Shown here one piece after another: positions 47,501 to 57,225 of a stretch of 64,000 nucleotides of DNA; positions within the stretch are counted from its first letter, which is position 1; the number at the start of each line of letters is the position of its first letter. Source of the stretch: Takifugu bimaculatus (lineage: Eukaryota > Chordata > Actinopteri > Tetraodontiformes > Tetraodontidae); the NCBI GenBank assembly GCA_004026145.2, contig CP034977.1, forward strand, positions 4,871,100-4,935,099. The letters are read 5' to 3'. The position numbers and the translations under genes are program-made. Below the pieces are notes generated by a model, which saw only the letters and a program-made list of their open reading frames with translations, made no database searches and was not told the origin of the DNA.

Positions 47501-50500
47501 TTCTAACACCCTGACCAGGTGCGTTCTGACACCTTCACCAGGTGCGTATCTGACACCCTCACCAGGTGCGTTCTGACAACCCTCACCAGGTGCGTTCTGA
47601 CACCTTCACCAGGTGCGTTCTGACACCCTGACCAGGTGCGTTCTGACACCCTCACCAGGTGCGTTCTGACACCCTGACCAGGTGCGTTCTGACACCTTCA
47701 CCAGGTGCGTTCTGACACCCTGACCAGGTGCGTTCTGACACCCTGACCAGGTGCGTTCTGACACCCTCACCAGGTGCGTTCTGACACCCCAGGTGCGTTC
47801 TGACACCCTCACCAGGTGCGTTCTGACACCTTCACCAGGTGCGTTCTGACACCCTGACCAGGTGCGTTCTGACACCCCAGGTGTGTTCTGACACCCTCAC
47901 CAGGTGCTTTCTGACACCCTCACCAGGTGCGTTCTGACACCCCAGGTGCGTTCTGACACCCCAGGTGCGTTCTGACACCCTCACCAGGTGCATTTTGACA
48001 CCTTCACCAGGTGCGTTCTGACACCCCTGACCAGGTGCGTTCTGACACCCTGACCAGGTGGCGTTCTGACACCCTGACCAGGTGCGTTCTGACACCTTCA
48101 CCAGGTGCGTTCTGACACCCTCACCAGGTGCGTTCTGACACCTTCACCAGGTGTGTTCTGACACCCTGACCAGGTGGGTTCTGACACCCTCACCAGGTGC
48201 GTTCTGACACCCTCACCAGGTGCGTTCTGACACCCTCACCAGGTGCGTTCTGACACCCTCACCAGGTGTGTTTTGACACCTTCACCAGGTGCGTTCTGAC
48301 ACCCTGACCAGGTGCGTTCTGACACCTTCACCAGGTGCGTTCTGACACCCTGACCAGGTGCGTTCTGACACCCTCACCAGGTGCGTTCTGACACCCTGAC
48401 CAGGTGCGTTCTGACACCTTCACCAGGTGCGTTCTGACACCCTGACCAGGTGCGTTCTGACACCCCAGGTGCGTTCTGACACCCTCACCAGGTGCGTTCT
48501 GACACCTTCACCAGGTGCGTTCTGACACCCCAGGTGCGTTCTGACACCCTCACCAGGTGCGTTCTGACACCTTCACCAGGTGCGTTCTGACACCCTGACC
48601 AGGTGCGTTCTGACACCCCAGGTGTGTTCTGACACCCTCACCAGGTGCTTTCTGACACCCTCACCAGGTGCGTTCTGACACCCCAGGTGCGTTCTGACAC
48701 CCTCACCAGGTGCGTTCTGACACCCTGACCAGGTGCGTTCTAACACCCTGACCAGGTGCGTTCTGACACCCTCACCAGGTGCGTTCTAACACCCTGACCA
48801 GGTGCGTTCTGACACCCTCACCAGGTGCGTTCTGACACCCTCACCAGGTGCGTTCTGACACCCTCACCAGGTGCGTTTTGACACCTTCACCAGGTGCGTT
48901 CTGACACCCTGACCAGGTGCGTTCTAACACCCTGACCAGGTGCGTTCTGACACCCTCACCAGGTGCGTTCTGACACCCTGACCAGGTGCGTTCTGACACC
49001 CTGACCAGGTGCGTTCTGACACCCTCACCAGGTGCGTTCTGACATCCTGACCAGGTGTGTTCTGACACCCTCACCAGGTGCGTTCTGACACCCTCACCAG
49101 GTGCGTTCTAACACCCTCACCAGGTGTGTTCTGACACCCTGACCAGGTGCGTTCTGACACCTTCACCAGGTGTGTTCTGACACCCTCACCAGGTGCGTTC
49201 TGACACCCTGACCAGGTGCGTTCTGACACCCTGACCAGGTGCGTTCTGACACCCTCACCAGGTGCGTTCTGACACCCTGACCAGGTGCGTTCTGACACCT
49301 TCACCAGGTGCGTTCTAACACCCTGACCAGGTGCGTTCTGACACCCTGACCAGGTGCGTTCTGACACCCTCACCAGGTGCGTTCTGACACCCTGACCAGG
49401 TGCGTTCTGACACCTTCACCAGGTGCGTTCTAACACCCCTGACCAGGTGCGTTCTGACACCCTGACCAGGTGCGTTCTGACACCTTCACCAGGTGCGTTC
49501 TAACACCCTGACCAGGTGCGTTCTGACACCCTGACCAGGTGCGTTCTGACATCCTGACCAGGTGCGTTCTGACACCCTGACCAGGTGCGTTCTGACACCT
49601 TCACCAGGTGCGTTCTAACACCCTGACCAGGTGCGTTCTGACACCCTGACCAGGTGCGTTCTGACATCCTGACCAGGTGCGTTCTGACACCCTGACCAGG
49701 TGCGTTCTGACACCCTCACCAGGTGCGTTCTGACACCCTCACCAGGTGTGTTTTGACACCTTCACCAGGTGCGTTCTGACACCCTGACCAGGTGCGTTCT
49801 GACACCTTCACCAGGTGCGTTCTGACACCCTGACCAGGTGCGTTCTGACACCCTCACCAGGTGCGTTTCTGACACCCTGACCAGGTGCGTTCTGACACCT
49901 TCACCAGGTGCGTTCTGACACCCTGACCAGGTGCGTTCTGACACCCAGGTGCGTTCTGACACCCCTCACCAGGTGCGTTCTGACACCTTCACCAGGTGCG
50001 TTCTGACACCCCAGGTGCGTTCTGACACCCTCACCAGGTGCGTTCTGACACCTTCACCAGGTGCGTTCTGACACCCTGACCAGGTGCGTTCTGACACCCT
50101 CACCAGGTGCGTTCTGACACCCTGACCAGGTGTGTTCTGACACCCTCACCAGGTGCGTTCTGACACCCTCACCAGGTGCGTTCTAACACCCTCACCAGGT
50201 GCGTTCTGACACCCTGACCAGGTGCGTTCTAACACCCTGACCAGGTGCGTTCTGACACCCTGACCAGGTGCGTTCTGACACCTTCACCAGGTGCGTTCTG
50301 ACACCCTGACCAGGTGCGTTCTGACACCTTCACCAGATGTGTTCTGACACCCTGACCAGGTGCGTTCTGACACCTTCACCAGGTGCGTTCTGACACCCTG
50401 ACCAGGTGCGTTCTGACACCCTCACCAGGTGCGTTCTGACACCTTCACCAGGTGCGTTCTGACACCCTCACCAGGTGCGTTCTGACACCTTCACCAGGTG

Positions 50501-53500
50501 TGTTCTGACACCCTGACCAGGTGGGTTCTGACACCCTCACCAGGTGCGTTCTGACACCCTCACCAGGTGCGTTCTGACACCCTCACCAGGTGTGTTTTGA
50601 CACCTTCACCAGGTGCGTTCTGACACCCTGACCAGGTGCGTTCTGACACCCTGACCAGGTGCGTTCTGACACCCTCACCAGGTGCGTTCTGACACCCTCA
50701 CCAGGTGTGTTTTGACACCTTCACCAGGTGCGTTCTGACACCCTCACCAGGTGCGTTCTGACACCCTGACCAGGTGCGTTCTGACACCCTCACCAGGTGC
50801 GTTCTGACACCCCTGACCAGGTGCATTCTGACATCCTGACCAGGTGCGTTCTGACAACCTGACCAGGTGCGTTCTGACACCCTCACCAGGTGCGTTCTGA
50901 CACCCTGACCAGGTGTGTTCTGACACCTTCACCAGGTGCGTTCTGACACCTTCACCAGGTGCGTTCTGACACCCTGACCAGGTGCGTTCTGACACCCTCA
51001 CCAGGTGCGTTCTGACATCCTGACCAGGTGCGTTCTGACACCCTGACCAGGTGCGTTCTGACATCCTGACCAGGTGCGTTCTGACATCCTGACCAGGTGC
51101 GTTCTGACACCCTGACCAGGTGCGTTCTGACACCCTCACCAGGTGCGTTCTGACATCCTGACCAGGTGTGTTCTGACACCTTCACCAGGTGCATTCTGAC
51201 ACCTTCACCAGGTGCGTTCTGACACCCTGACCAGGTGCGTTCTGACACCCTGACCAGGTGCGTTCTGACCTGCTCTTGTCATGTTAATGTTGTAACCTCT
51301 GACCTCACCACTCTCATCATCAGGGTCACTGAGTCACCGAGCGACACTGGGTGGCAGCACCGATGGGATCACCTGTATCGACTTCAGTCACATGGTATGC
51401 TTGAATGTTTGCGGGTCAGCGGAGGTCAGCAGAGGTCAGTGGAGGTCAGCGGAGGTCAGGGGAGGTCTCATGTGTGGCTTTTGCTCAGGGCGACAGGATC
51501 CTGGCGGCCTCCTATGATAAGTCAGCACTGTTGTGGCAGCGGGGGAGCGTTACACCGAAGGTAACTCACCTGTAACTTCTCCTGGTCCACATGGTTGCCT
51601 GCACAACCCTAGGGCTAGGCTAGGCTAACCCTAGGGTTAGGCTAGGCTAACCCTCACCTGTGTACCAGCTGACCCTGACAGGCCACAGTCGGAAGGTGAC
51701 AGTGGCCAGATTCTGCACGCTCCCCCATCAGGTGGCCACTGGCAGCACAGACAGAACCATCAGACACTGGGACCTTCACCGAGCTGCCTGTCAGTCTGAT
51801 CATGAGAGATGACCCAATAATCATGTGTTCATCATCATCCACTCACTCCTGATGCAAATGTTCAGGTGTGCAGGTGGTTGCAGGTGACATCTTACTGCAG
51901 TGACCTGGTCTGTGCAGATCACCTGATCATCAGTGGACACTACGACTGTAGGATCAGAGTCTGGGACAGCAGGTGACCCCTCACTCGCTCATCTGTGACC
52001 CCTCACTCGCTCATCTGTGACCCCTCACTCGCTCATCTGTGACCCTTCAATCGCTCATCTGTGACCCCTCACTCGCTCATCTGTGACCCCTCACTCGCTC
52101 ATCTGTGACCCTTCAATCGCTCATCTGTGACCCCTCACTCGCTCATCTGTGACCCTTCACTCGCTCATCTGTGACCCCTCACTCGCTCATCTGTGACCCT
52201 TCACTCGCTCATCTGTGACCCTTCACTCGGTCACTTGACCTGCAGCAGCGTCATGTGACCTGCAGCAGCATCATGTGACCTGCAGCAGCGTCAGGTGACC
52301 TGCAGCAGCATCATGTGACCTGCAGCAGCGTCAGGTGACCTGCAGCAGCGTCATGTGACATGCAGCAGCATCATGTGACCTGCAGCAGCGTCATGTGACC
52401 TGCAGCAGCATCATGTGACCTGCAGCAGCATCATGTGACCTGCAGCAGCGTCATGTGACCTGCAGCAGCATCAGGTGAGCTGCAGCAGCATCATGTGACC
52501 GGCAGCAGCATCAGGTGACATGCAGCAGCGTCATGTGACCTGCAGCAGCATCAGGTGAGCTGCAGCAGTGTCATGTGACCTGCAGCAGCATCAGGTGACC
52601 TGCAGCAGCGTCAGGTGACCTGCAGCAGCGTCATGTGACATGCAGCAGCGTCATGTGACCTGCAGCAGCGTCATGTGACCTGCAGCAGCGTCATGTGACA
52701 TGCAGCAGCATCAGGTGACCTGCAGCAGCGTCATGTGACCTGCAGCAGCGTCATGTGACATGCAGCAGCATCAGGTGACATGCAGCAGCGTCATGTGACC
52801 TGCAGCAGCGTCAGGTGAGCTGCAGCAGCGTCATGTGACATGCAGCAGCATCAGGTGACATGCAGCAGCGTCATGTGACCTGCAGCAGCGTCAGGTGACC
52901 TGCAGCAGCATCATGTGACCTGCAGCAGCATCAGGTGACCTGCAGCAGCGTCATGTGACCTGCAGCAGCGTCATGTGACCTGCAGCAGCATCAGGTGACC
53001 TGCAGCAGCGTCATGTGACCTGCAGCAGCGTCATGTGACCTGCAGCAGCATCAGGTGACCTGCAGCAGTGACCCCGGGAGACATGATGACGTTGTCCACA
53101 GAACACTCAGCTGCATTCAGGAACTTCCTGTTGAGGGTAAAGTCACGTCGCTGGACATCAGCAGTGATCACCGGCAGCTGCTCAGCTGTTGCCGTGACAA
53201 CCACCTCCAGCTGTTGGATCTGAGGAGGCGGAGTAATGAGTGCACCTCCTTCAGGTACAACGATTAACATTAACCCTGAATTAATGATCATCTGTGATCA
53301 GGTCAACTCTCACTGTGTGTGTGTGTCTGTTGTGAGTGCGTGTGTGTGTGTCTGTGTGAGTGCGTGTGTGTGTGTCTGTGTGTGTGTCTGTGTGAGAGTG
53401 TGTGTGTGTCTGTGTGTCTGTGTGTGTGTCTGTGTGTGACAGAGCTGATGGATTCAGTTGTGGCAGTGACAGCACCAAAGCCGTCATCAGGTCAGTTCTG

Positions 53501-56281
53501 GTCCACTTTTCTCCTTCACATGGTCTGGTGACGTCAGTAGATTCGCCTCAATGCCGTCGTCGCGCGTTAGGGTTAGAGGGTTAGGGTTAGAGGGTCAGGG
53601 TAGAGGGTCAGGGTAGAGGGTCAGGGTAGAGGGTCAGGGTCAGGGTCAGGGTAGAGGGTCAGGGTCAGGGTAGAGGGTCAGGGTCAGGGTAGAGGGTCAG
53701 GGTCAGGGTAGAGGGTCAGGGTAGAGGGTCAGGGTAGAGGGTCAGGGTCAGGGTAGAGGGTCAGGTTAGAGGGTCAGGGTAGAGGGTCAGGGTAGAGGGT
53801 CAGGGTAGAGGGTCAGGGTTAGAGGGTCAGGGTAGAGGGTCAGGGTTAGAGGGTCAGGGTTAGAGGGTCAGGGTAGAGGGTTAGGGTAGAGGGTCAGGGT
53901 CAGGGTAGAGGGTCAGGGTAGAGGGTCAGGGGTAGAGGGTCAGGGTCAGGGTAGAGGGTCAGGGTCAGGGTAGAGGTTCAGGGTCAGGGTCAGGGTAGAG
54001 GGTCAGGGTAGAGGGTCAGGGTAGAGGGTCAGGGTCAGGGTAGAGGGTCAGGGTTAGAGGGTCAGGGTAGAGGGTCAGGGTAGAGGGTAGAGGGTCGGTA
54101 GAGGGTCAGGGTTAGAGGGTCAGGGTAGAGGGTCAGGGTTAGAGGGTCAGGGTTAGAGGGTCAGGGTAGAGGGTTAGGGTAGAGGGTCAGGGTTAGAGGG
54201 TCAGGGTAGAGGGTCAGGGTAGAGGGTCAGGGTAGAGGGTCAGGGTTAGAGGGTCAGGGTAGAGGGTCAGGGTTAGAGGGTCAGGGTAGAGGGTCAGGGT
54301 TAGAGGGTCAGGGTAGAGGGTCAGGGTTAGAGGGTCAGGGTCAGGGTTAGAGGGTCAGGGTAGAGGGTCAGGGTAGAGGGTCAGGGTAGAGGGTCAGGGT
54401 TAGAGGGTTAGGGTAGAGGGTCAGGGTTAGAGGGTCAGGGTAGAGGGTCAGGGTAGAGGGTCAGGGTAGAGGGTCAGGGTTAGAGGGTCAGGGTTAGAGG
54501 GTCAGGGTAGAGGGTCAGGGTAGAGGGTCAGGGTAGAGGGTTAGGGTAGAGGGTCAGGGTAGAGGGTCAGGGTCAGGGTTAGAGGGTCAGGGTAGAGGGT
54601 CAGGGTAGAGAGGTCAGGGTTAGAGGGTTAGGGTAGAGGGTCAGGTTAGAGGGTTAGGGTAGAGGGTCAGGTTAGAGGGTCCAGGGTAGAGGGGCAGGGT
54701 TAGAGGGTCAGGGTTAGAGGGTCAGGGTTAGAGGGTCAGGGTAGAGGGTCAGGGTAGAGGGTCAGGGTAGAGGGTCAGGGTTAGAGGGTCAGGTAGAGGG
54801 TCAGGGTAGAGGGTTAGGGTAGAGGGTCAGGGTAGAGGGTCAGGGTCAGGTTAGAGGGTCAGGGTATGAGGTCAGGGTAGAGGGTCAGGGTAGAGGGTCA
54901 GGGTTAGAGGGTCAGGGTAGAGGGTCAGGGTAGAGGGTCAGGGTCAGGGTTAGAGGGTCCAGGGTTAGAGGGTCAGGGTTAGAGGGTCAGGTTTAGAGGG
55001 TCAGGGTAGAGGGTCAGGGTTAGAGGGTCAGGGTAGAGGGTCAGGGTTAGAGGGTCAGGGTAGAGGGTCAGGGTAGAGGGTCAGGGTAGAGGGTAGGGTA
55101 GAGGGTAGGTAAGGGTTAGGGTAGAGGGTCAGGGTAGAGGGTCAGGGTAGAGGGTTAGGGTAGAGGGTCAAGGGTAGAGGGTCAGGGTTAGAGGGTCAGG
55201 GTAGAGGGTCAGGGTAGAGGGTCAGGGTTAGAGGGTCAGGGTAGAGGGTCAGGGTAGAGGGTCAGGGTCTAGGGTTAGAGGGTCAGGGTTAGAGGGTCAG
55301 GGTAGAGGGTCGGGGTAGAGGGTCAGGGTAGAGGGTCAGGGGTTAGAGGGTCAGGGTTAGAGGGTCAGGGTAGAGGGTCAGGGTAGAGGGTCAGGGTTAG
55401 AGGGTCAGGGTTAGAGGGTCAGGGTAGAGGGTCAGGGTCAGGGTTAGAGGGTCAGGGTTAGAGGGTCAGGGTAGAGGGGTAGGGTAGAGGGTCAGGGTAG
55501 ACGGTCAGGGTAGAGGGTCAGGGTTAGGGGGTCAGGGTTAGAGGGTCAGGGGGTTAGGGTTATCCGAGGATATTGGAAGGAGTCCCTTGGTGAGATCCCA
55601 ATGTTGCTCAACTGCCACTCCCAAAACCCCTGGAGGCCCCTGGAGGCCTCTGGAGGCCCCTAGAGGCTCCTGGAGGCCCCTGGAGGCCCTTGGAGGCCCC
55701 TGAAGGCCTCTGGAGGCCCCTGGAGGCCTGAGAGGAGATCTGAGAGGTTGATCTTCATCAGGAGTTCTAGTTGTGAGTCCAGGACCGAGTACGAGCTCAC
55801 GGATCAGGTTCAATTTTTGTGGGGTCGTACTGTGTTGAAGGTTGTAGCCATGCTAATGCTATAACGTCAACAGCCCAGATGGAGGTTTTCTGGCAGCCGG
55901 GTCAGCTGACGGCACCCTTTACATCTGGAACGTGTCCACTGGCAAGATGGAGCGACACCTGCCTGGAAAGCACATGTGAGATATTGAAAGATGAGCATCA
56001 TTTTGCTTCAAATCTGTGGAAATTATGTTATAAAATAAGCTAATAAGCTGACAGTCATGTCTCCCTATTGTCAGTGGGAAAATAGCATGCATGCTAACAG
56101 GCCAGGACAAATGCTAACATGTATTATTGAGTGAGCAGACCCCAGAATGATGAAGGTTCCTTTCATGGCTCCTCTGTCTCTCCTCAGCTCAGCTATCAGC
56201 GCTGTGTCCTGGTCTCCATCTGGGAAGTATGTTGTCAGTGTGGATAAGGGTGGGACGGCTGTGCTGTGGAGTGACGTCTGA
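41461..56281 (+). CDS. atg16l2: Autophagy-related ATG16-like protein 2 (5' end lost in gap; three internal frame disruptions)
   Basis: ATG16-family protein: N-terminal ATG5-binding helix, coiled coil and seven-bladed WD40 propeller; ATG16L1 directs LC3 lipidation, ATG16L2 is its less understood paralogue. Exons: 41461-~41543 (partial), 44410-44483, 44553-44760, 44850-44900, 45193-45243, 45318-45414, 45540-45643, 51324-51394, 51489-51560, 51669-51789, 51866-51972, 53066-53254, 53443-53490, 55874-55975, 56188-56281. L2 rather than L1 is supported by HIIRQLKHRDRSQ (L2: HIVRQLRLRDRTQ), VPVRAL, SYCSDLVCADHLIISGHYD and RADGFSCGSD. Splice phases fit except for one extra base in each of three exons. 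Coiled-coil exons between 41.5 and 44.4 kb seem missing. It is either a decaying gene or has sequence errors. Confidence 0.85.
41544..44409. other. Interval between atg16l2 N-terminal fragment and coiled coil
   Basis: About 950 bases (41544-42487) without clear coding sequence; GATGATGATG/GAGGAGGAGG tract at 42014-42080. Then the 1.8-kb TTAGGG-like array. The coiled-coil exons expected here (residues about 30-110 of the family) were not recognised. Confidence 0.5.
42488..44312. repeat. TTAGGG-like array, 1.8 kb (GGGTTAGAGGGTTAG family)
   Basis: Plus orientation, units GGGTTAGAG, GGGTTAGGG, GGGTCAGG, GGTTAGCG. Longer blocks repeat (for example the run with GTTAGCGTTAGGGGGTTAGG followed by GGTCAGGTTTAGAGG recurs at about 42655, 42725, 42800, 43210 and 43280), showing higher-order duplication. 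It ends about 100 bases before the coiled-coil exon at 44410. Confidence 0.93.
44410..45414 (+). CDS. atg16l2: atg16l2 coiled-coil and linker exons
   Basis: 44410-44483 encodes LACHVVELQRQIKNKDNFLE then EQRA, a coiled-coil segment matching ATG16 LVIDLNNQMQRKD. 44553-44760 encodes a heptad-rich stretch (LRLKDQVKQVRQEMRRLKKK, YDSLLEESRLREERV); the YDSL corresponds to the conserved YDAL. The join of these two is off by one base, with an extra G in the GGG at 44559-44561 as the simplest explanation. 44850-44900 (GPEAAVPIVKTSVTLVR), 45193-45243 (TSVTSPRIFYPILKLF) and 45318-45414 (KKRIHTGDVLEEDQAG and SARVPVRALQ) form the linker to the propeller and are in phase. Confidence 0.75.
45540..45643 (+). 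pseudogene. atg16l2: atg16l2 first WD40 exon, +1 frame disruption
   Basis: Opens EAHEQGINAVSFSSLDLLAT then GG, the first propeller blade (AH-EVNAV-F-LLATGG). The expected continuation (T)DKVIKLWDITS is present but one base out of frame: the AAA at 45605-45607 has one A too many. Exon length is 104 where phase demands 103. Everything else, including the CAG/GTGCGT donor, is normal. Without correction translation leaves the WD40 frame. This may be a sequencing error in a homopolymer or a real mutation. Confidence 0.75.
45644..51268. repeat. 23-base minisatellite filling an atg16l2 intron; unit carries a 5' splice site
   Basis: About 5.6 kb of a 23-base unit starting CAGGTGCGTTCTGACACC and ending CTGAC, CTCAC or (shorter) TTCAC; by length about 240 copies. 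The first unit is the real donor of exon 45540-45643 (GTCAG/GTGCGTTCTGACACC), and the array stops 55 bases before the next acceptor (51321-51323). Shortened units (GACACCCCAGG) and TGTG, TGCATT and GTTTTG variants mark higher-order blocks, e.g. 46375-46760 resembles 47606-47930 and 48400-48660. Periodic open frames (SERTWSGCQNAPGEG on minus) are artefacts. Confidence 0.95.
51324..51789 (+). CDS. atg16l2: atg16l2 WD40 exons (blades 2-3)
   Basis: 51324-51394 encodes SLSHRATLGGSTDGITCIDF SHM. 51489-51560 encodes GDRILAASYDKSALLWQRGS VTPK. 51669-51789 encodes LTLTGHSRKVTVARFCTLPH then QVATGSTDRTIRHWDLHRAA. GH and WD dipeptides and the S-D-R-T/I-W-D signature are intact; the phases (71, 72 and 121 bases) agree. 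L2-like features: SGHKDKVT-type blade, HQ(A/V)-TGS-DRT. The donor of the last is GTCAGT. Confidence 0.88.
51866..51972 (+). pseudogene. atg16l2: atg16l2 WD40 exon with +1 disruption
   Basis: Starts CVQVVAG (family CIKTVFAG) and continues one frame over as SYCSDLVCADHLIISGHYDC RIRVWDS. Between GGT and TCT there are four bases (GACA, 51886-51889) where the family spacing needs three. The exon is 107 bases where phase demands 106. The following donor is AG/GTGACC and starts a 22-base tandem repeat. Confidence 0.72.
51973..52230. repeat. 22-base repeat starting exactly at an atg16l2 donor
   Basis: About 12 copies of a 22-base unit beginning GTGACCCCTCACTCGCTCAT, variants GTGACCCTTCAATCG. The first copy is the intron's own donor (AGCAG/GTGACC). 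Confidence 0.93.
52232..53065. repeat. 20-base repeat ending exactly at an atg16l2 acceptor
   Basis: About 42 copies of GTGACCTGCAGCAGCGTCAT with CG/CA, ATG/AGG and GACA/GACC/GAGC variants. The last copy supplies the acceptor (CTGCAG/CAG or CTGCAGCAG/T) of exon 53066-53254. Together with 51973-52230 it makes up virtually the whole intron. Confidence 0.94.
53066..56281 (+). CDS. atg16l2: atg16l2 C-terminal WD40 exons and stop
   Basis: 53066-53254 (start may be 53069; NAGNAG) encodes DPGRHDDVVHRTLSCIQELP, VEGKVTSLDISSDHRQLLSC and CRDNHLQLLDLRRRS. 53443-53490 encodes RADGFSCGSDSTKAVIR, with Ser where ATG16L proteins have Trp (GSDWTKAV). 55874-55975 encodes PDGGFLAAGSADGTLYIWNV then STGKMERHLPGKH. 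56188-56281 encodes SAISAVSWSPSGKYVVSVDK then GGTAVLWSDV and stop TGA (56279-56281). All phases match. Introns are GT-repeat (53255-53442) and GGGTCAGGGTAGA array (53567-55560). Confidence 0.88.
53317..53440. repeat. (TG)n / TGTC simple repeat at the end of an intron
   Basis: TGTGTGTCTGTG-type repeat of about 120 bases running to the acceptor GTGTGACAG of exon 53443-53490. The usual polypyrimidine tract is replaced by TG repeat. Confidence 0.9.
53567..55562. repeat. GGGTCAGGGTAGA array, 2 kb
   Basis: About 13-base unit (AGAGGGTCAGGGT, with GGGTTAGAG variants), plus orientation, filling most of the atg16l2 intron between 53490 and 55874. The first units are GGGTTAGAG, so the array is a TTAGGG-like derivative in which GTCAGG has taken over. 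Confidence 0.93.
55622..55733. repeat. Short CCCTGGAGG minisatellite
   Basis: About ten copies of an 11-base unit (CCCCTGGAGGC, with TCTGG, CTAGAGG and CTGAAGG variants), also in the last large atg16l2 intron. Confidence 0.85.
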
Positions 56282-56840
56282 ACACTCCTGCTGCGTTGGA
56301 CCAGCCGGATAAAAATAACGCTTTTCTGATGGTGTTGCTTCAGGATGAAAGCTGAGATTAATTTGAACTGGACGAGTGACGGGGATCAGGTGATCGCCTG
56401 AGGCCGTGAGAGGTTGAAGGCACCACAGAAAAAAGGCAACTGACATCGTTACACAAGGTCAAAAGGACCTTTTTTTAGTTTAATATTGAAATCTTCAAAG
56501 ACTCATCTATGAAAAGAGTTGTGGTGAACACACGAGTTAAAGCTACTGCAGCTAATCTGGGTGGAACGTTCCCTCGCTGGCCACGTTACGAGGTCTTTAA
56601 TATGTTGACTGGCTCGTTAACACAAATACCCGATCAGCCGATGACATGGCTGCAGATGTGTTCAGGACCATTTGCTGAAGTCAAGCCGAGCCTCAGACGG
56701 GTTTTAAGTGACTCTCATTATAATAACTGAGGCCACAGTTTGAGTCACCAAACTTGGACGATAGAAGACTGAAAAACAAGTCTGTGACATTCAGAAGGTT
56801 TGGTGGAAAGGGTTAGGGTTCTCCTGCCTCCTCTCGTATG
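56282..56840. other. 3' flank of atg16l2; no gene recognised
   Basis: Follows the atg16l2 stop. It has no clear AATAAA within the first 300 bases; the A-rich stretch around 56440-56500 shows only degenerate signals. Short open frames lack family motifs. Confidence 0.4.
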
Positions 56841-56844
56841 GCTG

Positions 56845-57225
56845 GCCCGGGCTGGTGCTGGTCCAATGGTGGGGGTGTATATTATGCATGTTCATCCCTT
56901 TAGGTCCACAGTGTATCCGTCTTCTGATGGCTACTTCTCCCTGTCACAATGCACATATCATCTCAAACTGGCTTTTTGCAACATGAAAGTGAGTTCCAGT
57001 CACAAGATCTCAACCCAATAGAGCCAATTTGGGACGTGGTGGAATGCACGATTCGCATCATAGATGTGCAGCTGACAAATCTGCAGAAACTGAGTGATGC
57101 TAATATTTCTGAGGAATGTTCCCAACACAAGCTAGTTCTGCAGGGAGTGGGTCCAACCTTTTACCAGCAAGGTGGACCCAAAAAGGTACCTAAGAAAGTA
57201 CCTGATAAAGTGGTGGGTGGGTGAG
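56845..57225 (+). mobile_element. 3' remnant of a Tc1-like transposase
   Basis: The plus strand contains DGYFSLSQCTYHLKLAFCNM (decayed second catalytic region) and, in another frame, SQDLNPIEPIWDVVECTIRI, the SPDLNPIE-W motif of Tc1-like DDE transposases, then LTNLQKLSDANISEECSQHK and GGPKKVPKKVPDK. The frame is broken and no inverted repeats were found, so it is a truncated, dead copy. Confidence 0.7.

Noticed and set aside
45582..51248. Many minus-strand frames with repeating SERTWSGCQNAPGEG text
   Set aside because: A 23-base unit read three times gives 23 residues, so open frames are inevitable when the unit lacks stops. They lie in an intron of a plus-strand gene.
41461..56281. Assignment of the WD40 gene as atg16l1
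   Set aside because: N-terminal helix, linker (VPVRAL) and blade texts (SGHYD, VCADHLIISG) fit ATG16L2 more closely than ATG16L1.
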